Assembly: GCF_010500865.1 (NCBI RefSeq)
Contig: NZ_JAAAWN010000030.1
Location: forward strand, 1-45,987
Source of the DNA: Alteromonas profundi
GTDB lineage: Bacteria; Pseudomonadota; Gammaproteobacteria; Enterobacterales; Alteromonadaceae
DNA: 45,987 bases
Direction of reading: 5' to 3'
The notes under the pieces are model-generated. The model ran no database searches. It saw nothing but the letters and a program-made list of their open reading frames with translations, and was not told the origin of the DNA. Position 1 is the stretch's first letter. Each line of letters begins with the position of its first letter. Both the position numbers and the translations under genes were made by a program. This document shows positions 37,461 to 45,875 of this stretch, piece after piece.

Positions 37461-38867
37461 ATGAAGAAATTTTCGAGGGATAACTTTCCAATAACGACAT
37501 TTCAGCATGAGCATAGGAGGGTCCCACTTACCATTCCGCATGAAAGCAATTACAGTGAGAATACTTATACAGTTATCGTGGGAAAGAACGGTGTAGGTAA
37601 GAGTCGTTTACTATCTAACATGGTTCGTGATTATGTGGTAACCGAACGGTTGTCTCAAAATGAAAGCCTAATTGAATTTGATTCAAACGATATAGGTGGA
37701 GGGCGAATCATTGCTGTATCTACAAGTCCGTTTGATAAGTTCATGTTGCCGCCAAAGAGTCGAACCAAAGAATACGTTATAAAGACCAATTATAGATATG
37801 TTGGAATGAGATCAGGCGGTATGAATAGTATATCGTCAATTTCATTAATATCCTCTGCGACAGAGGGAGTCTTGGAAAGGTTTTTAAAAAACGACAGCTA
37901 CGACAGGCTAAACGACGTCTTCCACACGTTGGGATTTACCCCGCGGGTTCGGCTCATATTTAAGTCTATATTCAATTCAACAGCAAGCACTAGAAATATA
38001 CAACTTAGTAGCTTTGAGAATAACCAGACCGATTTTGATTGGCTAATGGATTTTAATATAAGGCTTAGCGCAAAAGTTATTGATATTTTGAAAGAAATAA
38101 ATGAGTCTGAAGCGAGAAGGATAAGAGCTGCCGTTGAAAACCTTCATTATCATTTTATTGATGGTAAAAGCTTGTCAGTTGATATTGATTTTTCACATGG
38201 TAATGAATTTAGTGTAAATAATGAGAAATTCCATAATTTTGAAATTTTAGAAAGTTTTAAAATATTGTTAAATTATGACTTGATTCGCCTCATGGACATG
38301 AAGCTTCATAAGGTTGAGTATGGCGATATGTCTTTGCGACGTGCCAGTTCGGGAGAGCAGTGTATGCTTGTTATGATACTAGGTATAGCGGGGCATATTA
38401 ATGACTCTTCACTTATATTTATTGATGAGCCTGAGATTAGTCTGCATCCGAAGTGGCAGGAAGATTTCATGCCCTTATTAATTAAAACATTTTCTCAGTT
38501 TCGCAAATGTCAGTTCTTTATTGCTACACACTCACCTCAGATAGTATCTCAGTTGGATGGAAATAACTGTTTTGTTACATCTTTATCGAATAATGAAATT
38601 TTTCCATCGTCCTATTTCTACGAAAGGTCATCTGACTTTCAATTGGCGGAGATTTTTGATGCTCCAGGTTCAAGGAATGAATATGTAACTAGATTGGCAT
38701 TTTCTTTGTTATCCAAGTTAAAGAAGACTAAAACAGTGGGTTTAAAAGAGATCCAAGAAATGAAAAAATTGGTTTCATTGCGTGAAGAAATAGATCGTGA
38801 TGACCCAACATACGAATTGGTTGAGTCGGTTGAGGAGATAGTAAACCACTATGCCTCTCATCAATAA
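37461..38867 (+). CDS. Septu-like AAA/RecF-type ATPase (PtuA-like)
   Basis: 468 aa. Walker A GKNGVGKS (41-48), ABC signature SSGEQC (from 296), Walker B SLIFIDEPE (Asp322/Glu323) and H-loop His357 in ATHSPQIV: a complete SMC/RecF-type ATPase of the overcoming-lysogenisation-defect/AAA_15 sort. The following gene, an HNH nuclease overlapping by 17 bp, makes a PtuA-PtuB (Septu) anti-phage system the best fit (family knowledge). The Septu assignment rests on architecture and pairing, not a search. Confidence 0.78.
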   Translation: MKKFSRDNFPITTFQHEHRRVPLTIPHESNYSENTYTVIVGKNGVGKSRLLSNMVRDYVVTERLSQNESLIEFDSNDIGGGRIIAVSTSPFDKFMLPPKSRTKEYVIKTNYRYVGMRSGGMNSISSISLISSATEGVLERFLKNDSYDRLNDVFHTLGFTPRVRLIFKSIFNSTASTRNIQLSSFENNQTDFDWLMDFNIRLSAKVIDILKEINESEARRIRAAVENLHYHFIDGKSLSVDIDFSHGNEFSVNNEKFHNFEILESFKILLNYDLIRLMDMKLHKVEYGDMSLRRASSGEQCMLVMILGIAGHINDSSLIFIDEPEISLHPKWQEDFMPLLIKTFSQFRKCQFFIATHSPQIVSQLDGNNCFVTSLSNNEIFPSSYFYERSSDFQLAEIFDAPGSRNEYVTRLAFSLLSKLKKTKTVGLKEIQEMKKLVSLREEIDRDDPTYELVESVEEIVNHYASHQ

Positions 38868-39501
38868 TATAATTGTTTTCACGGAAGATGAAAATTTAAC
38901 TATCGAAGATAAAATTCAGTCAGATAGCTTCTCTCATTGTGATTGGGGAGGAGAAGATCTACAGCCAATACGAAGTAGAATTAGAAGATTCTATAGGAAT
39001 GAACAGTATGGAGTTTGTGCTTACTGCAAAGAAAATGTGTCTTTAAGGTCCGCAAATAACGCACATGTCGAGCACATAGCCCCCAAGTCATTATATGCCC
39101 GTTTTATGTTTGAACCTAAAAACCTTTGTGTAATTTGCGCTGATTGCAATGAAATAAAAAGAAATCAGGAGGTCATTAACGGAGTCACTGATACATTTGC
39201 CAGTAACGTGATTCGATACCCAAGATCTTCTCGTGCTTTTAAAATAGTCCATCCATTATTTGATGATTATGATGAACATATTTTGAAAAAAGGACGCGTA
39301 TATATCGATAAGTCCGCTAAAGGAGCATTTACAATCGGTGTTTGTAAGCTCAATCGCTTCTTTCATGAATTTGATGTTGATGAAGAATTTGTAAACGATG
39401 AAGAAATAGTTCATCAAATGAATGAGTACATAGATTCAAATAGTGCGGTACAAAAAGCAGGGATATTAAACAGGTTACGAGATATCCTTTTTAACTTTTA
39501 A
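38851..39501 (+). CDS. Septu-like HNH endonuclease (PtuB-like)
   Basis: 216 aa. CAYC (56-59) and CADC (96-99) are the paired zinc-knuckle cysteines of many HNH nucleases. HVEHIAPK (72-79) provides the catalytic His75, and NLCVICADCNEIKRNQE supplies the Asn and Lys of the ββα-metal fold. Expected to cut DNA when activated by the ATPase partner. It is translated from an overlapping start, implying a fixed ratio with the ATPase. Confidence 0.78.
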   Translation: MPLINNIIVFTEDENLTIEDKIQSDSFSHCDWGGEDLQPIRSRIRRFYRNEQYGVCAYCKENVSLRSANNAHVEHIAPKSLYARFMFEPKNLCVICADCNEIKRNQEVINGVTDTFASNVIRYPRSSRAFKIVHPLFDDYDEHILKKGRVYIDKSAKGAFTIGVCKLNRFFHEFDVDEEFVNDEEIVHQMNEYIDSNSAVQKAGILNRLRDILFNF

Positions 39502-39593
39502 TACTTTCGATTTTGGAGATTTTTTAGAAACACTCTGATCATTTATTGTATTATAATTTTTAAGATGCTGGGTGAGAATCGAGATTTCTTTCT

Positions 39594-39920
39594 TCAAAAA
39601 TCATCATCAAGGTAACCCTGGGATTTAATCCAAGTTAAAATCGAATTCATCTTATTTTCTGATAGTCTGTGTAGTAGTAAGTTAATCTCAGCTAACTCCT
39701 CAGTTTCACAGAAAAAGTAATTAAGTGGGACGTCAAGTTGAGATGCTATTCTTGATAATGTCTGTAAATCGGGAGTGTGTCTGCCTTTTTCATAGTGGTT
39801 CATGCGCCCGCTCGCAGAGCTAGGTTCCAACCCAATTCTGATCCCCAGCTCCACCTGAGATATTTTGGCTTTGTTTCTCGCCTCTTTAAGACGTAACGGG
39901 AGCGGACTTTTGAATTCCAA
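39594..39920 (-). CDS. XRE-family transcriptional regulator
   Basis: 108 aa. The HTH (about 10-65) reads LRLKEARNKAKISQVELGIRIGLEPSSASGRMNHYEKGRHTPDLQTLSRIASQLDVPLNYFF split across helices, typical of lambda-repressor-like folds. A short C-terminal helical tail may dimerise. The start is a TTG at 39920 without a clear ribosome-binding site, so the 5' end is uncertain. It is divergent from an IS-broken HTH gene, and the region between them contains two identical half-site pairs (39947-39963 and 39981-39997), the likely operators. Confidence 0.78.
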   Translation of the reverse strand: MEFKSPLPLRLKEARNKAKISQVELGIRIGLEPSSASGRMNHYEKGRHTPDLQTLSRIASQLDVPLNYFFCETEELAEINLLLHRLSENKMNSILTWIKSQGYLDDDF

Positions 39921-39946
39921 TAGTGTTTCATAATTAGCAAACCAAT

Positions 39947-39997
39947 ACTTAGATTCTCTAAGTTTGAATCTATCATGTATACTTAGGAAAACTAAGT
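39947..39997. promoter_or_regulatory. Tandem operators ACTTAG-N5-CTAAGT
   Basis: ACTTAGATTCTCTAAGT (39947-39963) and ACTTAGGAAAACTAAGT (39981-39997) share perfect 6-bp arms around 5-bp centres, 34 bp apart, about three helical turns. They occupy the 97-bp divergent region between the XRE gene (39920) and the HTH gene starting at 40018, as expected for an autorepressing XRE protein that also controls the divergent gene. Confidence 0.7.
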
Positions 39998-40063
39998 GTC
40001 AATTCGTGTATTATTTTATGCCTTATTCCTCTGACTTTAAAAAGTCTGTGCTGAGCAAGCTGA

Positions 40064-40068
40064 CAATC
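40064..40068. repeat. Target-site duplication CAATC, left copy
   Basis: CAATC flanks the IS21 element on the left and recurs at 42624-42628. Merging the two copies restores an uninterrupted reading frame, confirming the boundaries. Confidence 0.88.
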
Positions 40069-40147
40069 TGCGTATTTCGGTGAATCCGATCGGTCGTTTC
40101 GGTTTTATCCGATCACTTTTTCTTCTTCTTTTTCGTCATTGCCAGTT

Positions 40148-40894
40148 TTACCTTAAGTGATCGGATTGGTCTAGTTTTCTCATCGATTCGCCAGCCAGTT
40201 CAATTCGATGACTGTTGTGCAGTAAACGGTCGAGTAATGCATCTGCTACAGTGGGATTGCTGATGAGTTTGTACCACTCGGTAACAGGTAGTTGGCTCGC
40301 TATGATAGTGCTGGTGTTTTGATAGCGCTCTTCCATTACATCGAGTAAGTCATTGGCCTGTCGTGCATTTAGTTTTTCCATTCCCCAGTCATCCAGGATG
40401 AGCAGTTTTTTCTTAGCGAGTTGGGCAAGCTGTTGTCGATAACTGCCATCGGCGTGACCGATATTCAGCTCATCAAGAAGTTGCCCAAGTCGGTAATATC
40501 GCACTGTATGATGCTGCTCACAGGCTTGCCTGGCTAATGCGCAAGCGAAGTATGTTTTACCGCACCCTGTTGCACCAGTAACGATAATGTTATGGGCGTG
40601 ATGTAAGTATTGGCCGCCCAACAGTGTGGCGACTTTATCTTTGCGTAGACCGCGCTCTGCGCGGTATTCCAATCGGCTGGCGTGAGCCTCTAAGCGCAAG
40701 GTTGCTTGGCGCAGTAATCGCTTCACTTTGCTGTCTTGCCGACAGTGAATTTCGTGTTGTGCCAGTAATCCTAAGCGTTCTTCGAAGCTCATCTCATCAA
40801 AGGTTGTCGCTTGGCTTTGTTGTTGCAGTAACGCTTGAGCGAAGTGCCCAAGCCGTAAGCTACGCAGTTGCTCTTGTAGTTGAGATTGTGTCAT
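40148..40894 (-). CDS. istB: IS21 helper ATPase IstB
   Basis: 248 aa AAA+ ATPase. Walker A GATGCGKT (107-114) and Walker B KLLILDDWG. It assembles on target DNA and delivers it to IstA (family knowledge). It starts 8 bp after istA, as usual for this family. Confidence 0.96.
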   Translation of the reverse strand: MTQSQLQEQLRSLRLGHFAQALLQQQSQATTFDEMSFEERLGLLAQHEIHCRQDSKVKRLLRQATLRLEAHASRLEYRAERGLRKDKVATLLGGQYLHHAHNIIVTGATGCGKTYFACALARQACEQHHTVRYYRLGQLLDELNIGHADGSYRQQLAQLAKKKLLILDDWGMEKLNARQANDLLDVMEERYQNTSTIIASQLPVTEWYKLISNPTVADALLDRLLHNSHRIELAGESMRKLDQSDHLR

Positions 40895-40902
40895 GAGTTG
40901 TC

Positions 40903-42441
40903 CTATTGATAGTAATGTTGGCCGCGGATGTTGTGGTGGGTAACAGGTTGTTCATCTTGCTCGACCGCCGTGCTTGGTACACTTTCTTGATGATGTTTGA
41001 GTAAGTTCATTACTACGCTTCTGTGCGGGCGTTTTAGCAGTAACGCCTTTTGGCAAGCGGCTTCAAGCCGCGCGGCACCATGCTGTTTAGTGAGGTTTAA
41101 AATGGCAAGGCAGCTTTTAATCGCTTGCTCAGGATGTTTACGGCTATGGATGTGCCACTGCACCACACCGCGCGTACCCACACCAATATTCTCAGCCCAG
41201 TGCAGTAAGCGTTCAGCACTGAAGCGCTGTTTTACGTGGCTGTCCGGCATGTGTTCTTTTTGAGTAGAGAAGCCACCGTCTTTTGCTGATTTAGCGTGCT
41301 GTGTCACCAGTTGGTTGTGATGATAGATGCTTACCACGCTGCCACTTGCCTCAATGGTCACCGTGTTGCCTACTAAGGTGTGCGGTACAGAGTAAGCGTG
41401 CTTTTGGTACAACACATGATAATCAGGCCCCACCTTGGCTCGTTTACTGTCGATGTACTCATACGTGGTGCCAGGCAATGGCATTAGCGCAGGTTTATCG
41501 AGCAGTTCAAACTGCTCTCGGCGAGAGCCTGGATGTAAGCGCTGCGGCCGATTATTTAACTCTTCCATTAATACTTTGATACGTGCGTTGAGGCCCGCTA
41601 AGGTGTAAAAGCACTCCCGTCGCAATCGCATTAGTATCCAGCGTTCAACAATCAATACCGCATTTTCAGCTTTGGCTTTATCCTTCGGTTTGTAAGGTCT
41701 TGCCGGAACGATAGCGCAGCCGTAATGCCGCGCCATTTTGGCGTAGTTTTCATTCATCGTGGGCGCGTAACGGTGAGCTTTGGTAACGGCTGACTTCAGG
41801 TTATCCGGCACAAGCAAACGGGGGACACCGCCAAGGTAGCGGAACGTTCTTACGTGCGCCATTATCCAGTCTTCCTCACGTTGAGAACGACCCGCTTCAA
41901 CATACGTGTAGTTCGTTGCGCCTAAGGTCGCCACGAAGATTTGTGCATGATAACGCACTTCGCCTGTATCAGGATTAACGATAGGTACTGTCGGCCCGCA
42001 GTAGTCAATAAACAACTTGTCGCCCGCGATGTGATGCTGACGCATACTGCGCTTCTGCTTTTTAAGCCACCGCTGATAATGCTCGCAGAACTGCGTGTAC
42101 CCATAAGCTGATGCACTATCTTCGCCGCAATATTCTTCCCACAGTAACAGCTTCGTCATGCCTTTGCGCTTCAACTCTTGCTGCATAAGCATAAAATCAG
42201 GCAGCCGTTTCTGGCGCTGAGCTGGGCCAGTGCTATACAACTGCGCTTCGAGCGTTTTATCGTTTACCGCTTCCGGCAACGGCCACGATAGCTCACTGGA
42301 TTTAAAGCGTGAGAGAATTTCACTCACGGTTGAAGGGCCGAGACTCAAGCATTGGCCGATGTCTCGATGGCTTAATCCTACTTCGAATTTGAGACGCAGG
42401 ACGTCTTTAATTTTTCTCATATCGGTTCTCTTTCTCGCCAT
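40903..42441 (-). CDS. istA: IS21 transposase IstA
   Basis: 512 aa from ATG 42441, with AAGGA upstream; a TTG at 42459 is in frame. N-terminal HTH (about 15-45: LRLKFEVGLSHRDIGQCLSLGPSTVSEIL). DDE/rve core includes LFIDYCGPTVP with its first Asp, LLVPDNLKSAV with the second, and a Glu in AKAENAVLIVERW. A C-terminal beta domain follows (VLYQKHAYSVPHTLVG). Confidence 0.95.
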   Translation of the reverse strand: MARKRTDMRKIKDVLRLKFEVGLSHRDIGQCLSLGPSTVSEILSRFKSSELSWPLPEAVNDKTLEAQLYSTGPAQRQKRLPDFMLMQQELKRKGMTKLLLWEEYCGEDSASAYGYTQFCEHYQRWLKKQKRSMRQHHIAGDKLFIDYCGPTVPIVNPDTGEVRYHAQIFVATLGATNYTYVEAGRSQREEDWIMAHVRTFRYLGGVPRLLVPDNLKSAVTKAHRYAPTMNENYAKMARHYGCAIVPARPYKPKDKAKAENAVLIVERWILMRLRRECFYTLAGLNARIKVLMEELNNRPQRLHPGSRREQFELLDKPALMPLPGTTYEYIDSKRAKVGPDYHVLYQKHAYSVPHTLVGNTVTIEASGSVVSIYHHNQLVTQHAKSAKDGGFSTQKEHMPDSHVKQRFSAERLLHWAENIGVGTRGVVQWHIHSRKHPEQAIKSCLAILNLTKQHGAARLEAACQKALLLKRPHRSVVMNLLKHHQESVPSTAVEQDEQPVTHHNIRGQHYYQ

Positions 42442-42623
42442 GGCTGCTCGTTCCTTCAATAAAGTGATGAAGTTGAACTTACCAATTGATTTAGTGAGAA
42501 AAAGAAGAAGATTTCGGTATTCCGATCAGTGATTTCGGAAAAACGTCATTTTTGATCGGATAACGCCGAAATAGGCGATCGGATTGAACCGAAATGGGTG
42601 ATCGGAATGGGCCGGTACATGCA

Positions 42624-42628
42624 CAATC
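42624..42628. repeat. Target-site duplication CAATC, right copy
   Basis: Right copy of the duplication described at 40064-40068. Confidence 0.88.
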
Positions 42629-42838
42629 AACGGCCATTCTGTTTCAGATGTTGCTAGAGACTGTTCAATAGCGAAAAGTACTCTTTATCGTTGGCTTAAA
42701 ACCGAGAAGGTAGTGAAGACTGGCTGCAAAGATCGGTTCATTATGAGAAAGCTAGAAGAGCGACTGGTAAAACAGTCAGAAGAGCGAGATGCTCTTATTA
42801 AAGTCGTTGTGATACTGTCGAGAGAACTAGATAATTAG

Positions 42839-42972
42839 TGAAACTATGTTCAAATAAAAACACAACGCAAGTGGATTAGTGATTCATTATTGATTTTTAT
42901 CACTTTTATTGCTGTGCTTATTCAGAAAGCTACTGGCTTTGAGAAATTTTTGTCCCCCAGAGCGCGGCTTTG
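42839..42972. other. Intergenic region between broken HTH gene and nuclease-like gene
   Basis: 134 bp, AT-rich. No T-run hairpin or gene seen. The two neighbours converge here. Confidence 0.4.
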
Positions 42973-44676
42973 CTACTCACAAATTTTCAACCAATCTTCG
43001 ATATAGTGAAATGGAACAGGGTAACGGTAAATCCTACAGGCAGTTAGCACTAAAGGGGCCTTATCTTGTATAACGGCCGACATTCTTCGAAATGCGTCGG
43101 AGTTAACGCATTCCTCTACTATGTGCTTTATTATTAAGTCTTTATTCATTGGAAAGCGTGTCGTAGCAGAGCCGTGAGTATCGGAGTTAGAATACATGAC
43201 TTCTTCACTGAACTCGTTTGGATACCAGTACTGTAAAGTACTATGTGAAAGATGTTCTGTTGCAAACTCTTCCAGTTTCTGGCTAATAGATTCGACCTCG
43301 TATAACGAGCTAAAGACAGCTAATACAGGGTATAAAATGCTAGCCTGAGTCGCTTTGTTTTTATAACCACTGTCTTTTTTATCTTTATGCCTGTGCTCTA
43401 GCAGTTGCTCGTATGTATTGTGGACTACTGGATACATACCATTACTTTCAAAAGCAAATATACAGCTTTCAACAACTTCGACAAGCCAACTTCGAACAAA
43501 TTCATCCGCTTGAGAGTCGCTAGCTAACAAGGTTATCGCTAATGCAATTTCTATAGCCTGCGAGTCCTTATAAGGAGACAAAAGCAATGGATTGTTTTTC
43601 ACCAGTAGCTTTATTGTGTTTTTTACAAGGTTTAAGCGCTGAATCAATGCTTCCTGGTCTTCACTATTCCCATTAGTCGGCGGAGATTCAAGGTAACTTC
43701 GTTCTAGCGAGTCCAATACCCAATGCCCTTTAACAGCTAGTCGTCCCAGTACGTCAAATAGTTTTAGATTGACATCGATAGCACATGGTGAATTCACTGC
43801 ATGGGATAGGCCGTACTTTAGATTAACGTTTGGTATCAGGCAGCTATCTACATAGCAATCGGTGATTTGGTGATATGTATCTAGAATGCTAAGGAATGAT
43901 TTTGAAGGTTTGTTTTTTCCTGTGTAATCGTTTTTAACGCTGTCCCATGCTGACAAAAGTGCTCTTTCCGCTGAAAGATATGCAGCTTCTAAATTCTCAC
44001 TTTCTCGGCACCATGAAAACAATATCCATAAACAAACATTAACTCGCGTTATTGACGATGCAACTGAATCGGCATTGGGTGTCTCAGCAAGTATTTCATC
44101 AATTAATTTGAAAAAATGATTGCTAGCGCTATTTGGTTCTTCAAGTAAAGCTAGGGATTTTCTCAGTCGCGCTTGGCTTGAGCTGGGTAGCAGCTCCTCT
44201 TTTAGCAAAAAGTTTTGAATATACTCTGATAGCTTATCGCCATTCCATTCTTCAAAACTAACATCCTCAGTTGTATTGCGCTTCTCGTAGCCTGAGACTT
44301 CCTGTCTAATCCCAGAATTTATATCACCACCAAAGCATAAGCAGATAACAATTTTTTTACTCCTGTGCTCTGGGGGAATTCGACTAAGAATGAAAGAGTC
44401 TTGAATCTCATCCAAGGATGGTCTGAGGGCCTGATCTGCATTTCCGTTCCAAGTTTCTCTAGTAAGATTTCCTGACTTAACAGAAAACAAGTATATCTTT
44501 TCTTCTTGATCCTTTAACTGGCCTACTGCTGCTATATCAACACCATACTCCTTCACTCCGCGAGTAGGTGAGATAAAGACGTTCATGCCCATACTACTTA
44601 ATAGGTCAGGTAAAACAGCATCTAGTTCTTGCCGCTCTTTCAATGAAGCTAAGTATTGTTTAAATATCAACTTCAT
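42973..44676 (-). CDS. Large protein with N-terminal PD-(D/E)xK-like domain, otherwise unrecognised
   Basis: 567 aa. The first about 130 residues look like a restriction-endonuclease fold: an N-terminal helix, then LLSSMGMNVFISPTRG, YGVDIAAVG (Asp47) and a strand IYLFSVKSG (Lys67), i.e. D-x17-S-x-K with Ser65 where Glu or Gln is usual. IVICLCFGGDI may be the following strand. The remaining about 400 residues are mostly helical with many Leu/Trp/Cys positions and no motif I recognise. ATG 44676 overlaps the upstream stop (TAATG), and AGGAG lies 9 nt before it. Its role is inferred from context as defence or nucleic-acid cleavage. Confidence 0.62.
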   Translation of the reverse strand: MKLIFKQYLASLKERQELDAVLPDLLSSMGMNVFISPTRGVKEYGVDIAAVGQLKDQEEKIYLFSVKSGNLTRETWNGNADQALRPSLDEIQDSFILSRIPPEHRSKKIVICLCFGGDINSGIRQEVSGYEKRNTTEDVSFEEWNGDKLSEYIQNFLLKEELLPSSSQARLRKSLALLEEPNSASNHFFKLIDEILAETPNADSVASSITRVNVCLWILFSWCRESENLEAAYLSAERALLSAWDSVKNDYTGKNKPSKSFLSILDTYHQITDCYVDSCLIPNVNLKYGLSHAVNSPCAIDVNLKLFDVLGRLAVKGHWVLDSLERSYLESPPTNGNSEDQEALIQRLNLVKNTIKLLVKNNPLLLSPYKDSQAIEIALAITLLASDSQADEFVRSWLVEVVESCIFAFESNGMYPVVHNTYEQLLEHRHKDKKDSGYKNKATQASILYPVLAVFSSLYEVESISQKLEEFATEHLSHSTLQYWYPNEFSEEVMYSNSDTHGSATTRFPMNKDLIIKHIVEECVNSDAFRRMSAVIQDKAPLVLTACRIYRYPVPFHYIEDWLKICE

Positions 44677-45875
44677 TATTTCTTACTCCTGTGACGATAA
44701 AATCTCAACTTGTAGTCCAAACGCTCAGGATCTAAAACATTTAGTGTTGGTAGTTCCGAAGAATGTGAAGAAGAATGCATGTTTACTTCTTGCCTCAGTT
44801 CATTCCCATCACCTCGTTTGACGTAGAAAATCGAACTGTTGCCATATAGTACTTTCTCGGTGTTGAAAAGTTGAAGAAATAAAGAAGACTTCGATGCTTG
44901 CTCATGAGCTTCAGCTACATCTTTACTAAACCGCTTCCAATAACTATCGACATTTTCTCTTGGAGCCGACAATTCTTTTAGTCCAGATAGTCTATTGAGG
45001 TCAGCACTATAGTCGTGAAATCTTTTAAGAAGGCGCTCTAGTAGGGGTTTTTGAATTTCGTTATCAATCAGAGAACGAAAGAACTCCTTTAGCTTTCCTG
45101 GATAACTGAGTAGCAAGGGATCGTAAAGGTTCTGCTCTATTTCTTCACGAGTAGCAGGTGCAGCGCTCTCATAAACTGACAGTATGAAGCTCGCGGAAGC
45201 TATCGGCAGAGTGAATAGCCAACCTATGGCTCTATGAACAACAAACATCTCCTCCAGCTCATTGGTTAGCAATGTGCTATCTGCGGTTAGGTTGATGCCA
45301 TAGTCAGAACTATGATTGAGCAAGTCAAAGACAGCATGACAAAGTGATGAATCCCCACTTAAAAGCCACTTCGTGAGAATATGACTGTAAAGATCTGGAT
45401 ATTTGTCGAATAACTCATCTGAAAAGTAATTTAATGAGGTAAGTGCCACTCCACTGATTACAAACGACTCTAACAACCTTACAGCAGTAGTTGTTCGTCT
45501 ACTTTCTAACAGGTTTACTAGCAAATGCTCTAAATTATTTATGGTTCCTATATCTCCAGCGGAGATATTTTCTAATTCCTTCACTAACAGAAAAAATACA
45601 ACATCAGGCAGATCTGCTGTGTCAAACGCGACTATATTTGATATCTCATTTAGTATTTCCGGTTCTGCATTCTTCAGTAACTCTGGTAAAAGTTTTTCAA
45701 TTTTTACCCAATGATAGGAAGATATAGAGCCGAGATGAATCAATGCTCTGAGTAAAACTGAGCGGCAAGTGGCTTCATGTTCAACATATACGCGGCTGCT
45801 TAGCAGTTGCCAAACGTCTTTTGTAAAGGGTTCCTCTATTTGAACTCTAGCCAGAGCAAAATTGTAGTGGCATAG
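44676..45875 (-). pseudogene. 5'-truncated helical-repeat protein, first gene of the nuclease-like operon
   Basis: The open frame from 44676 runs upstream without a stop to 45875 (399 codons). The usual start would be missing; the first in-frame start-like codon is a TTG at 45743, but protein-like sequence (for example RVQIEEPFTKDVWQLLSSRVY) continues upstream of it and stops at a TAA at 45876-45878, exactly where an insertion sequence begins. Content is Leu-rich, alpha-helical, HEAT-like, without cysteines or catalytic motifs I recognise. So the gene has lost its N-terminal part to the IS. A shortened product from the TTG is possible. Confidence 0.7.

Larger units (their letters stand above)
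40069..42623 (-). mobile_element. IS21-family insertion sequence
   Basis: 2555 bp, within the usual IS21 size range. Ends start 5'-TGC and carry about 48-bp imperfect terminal inverted repeats containing repeated TTTCGG and ATCCGATC blocks: left TGCGTATTTCGG, right (reverse complement) TGCATGTACCGG. istA and istB follow each other on the minus strand. A 5-bp duplication CAATC flanks it. Both genes look intact, so it may be active. Confidence 0.9.
40018..42838 (+). pseudogene. Small HTH (OrfA-like) gene interrupted by the IS21 element
   Basis: Codons 1-17 (MPYSSDFKKSVLSKLTI) lie at 40018-40068. The IS occupies 40069-42623. After removing it and one copy of the 5-bp duplication CAATC, the frame continues NGHSVSDVARDCSIAK, then STLYRWLKTEKVVK, to a stop at 42836-42838, giving 86 aa. 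YSSDFKKSVL, SVSDVARDCSIAKSTLYRWLK is the HTH_Tnp_1 fold found in IS3-family OrfA and related proteins; the tail (MRKLEERLVKQSEERDALI) looks like a leucine-zipper coiled coil. Its function as transposase fragment or stand-alone DNA-binding protein cannot be decided. Confidence 0.88.

Noticed and set aside
36342..39594. Classical hipBA toxin-antitoxin pair using the XRE protein
   Set aside because: The XRE gene is 3 kb away, on the opposite strand, and separated by the Septu-like pair; the kinase has its own overlapping partner.
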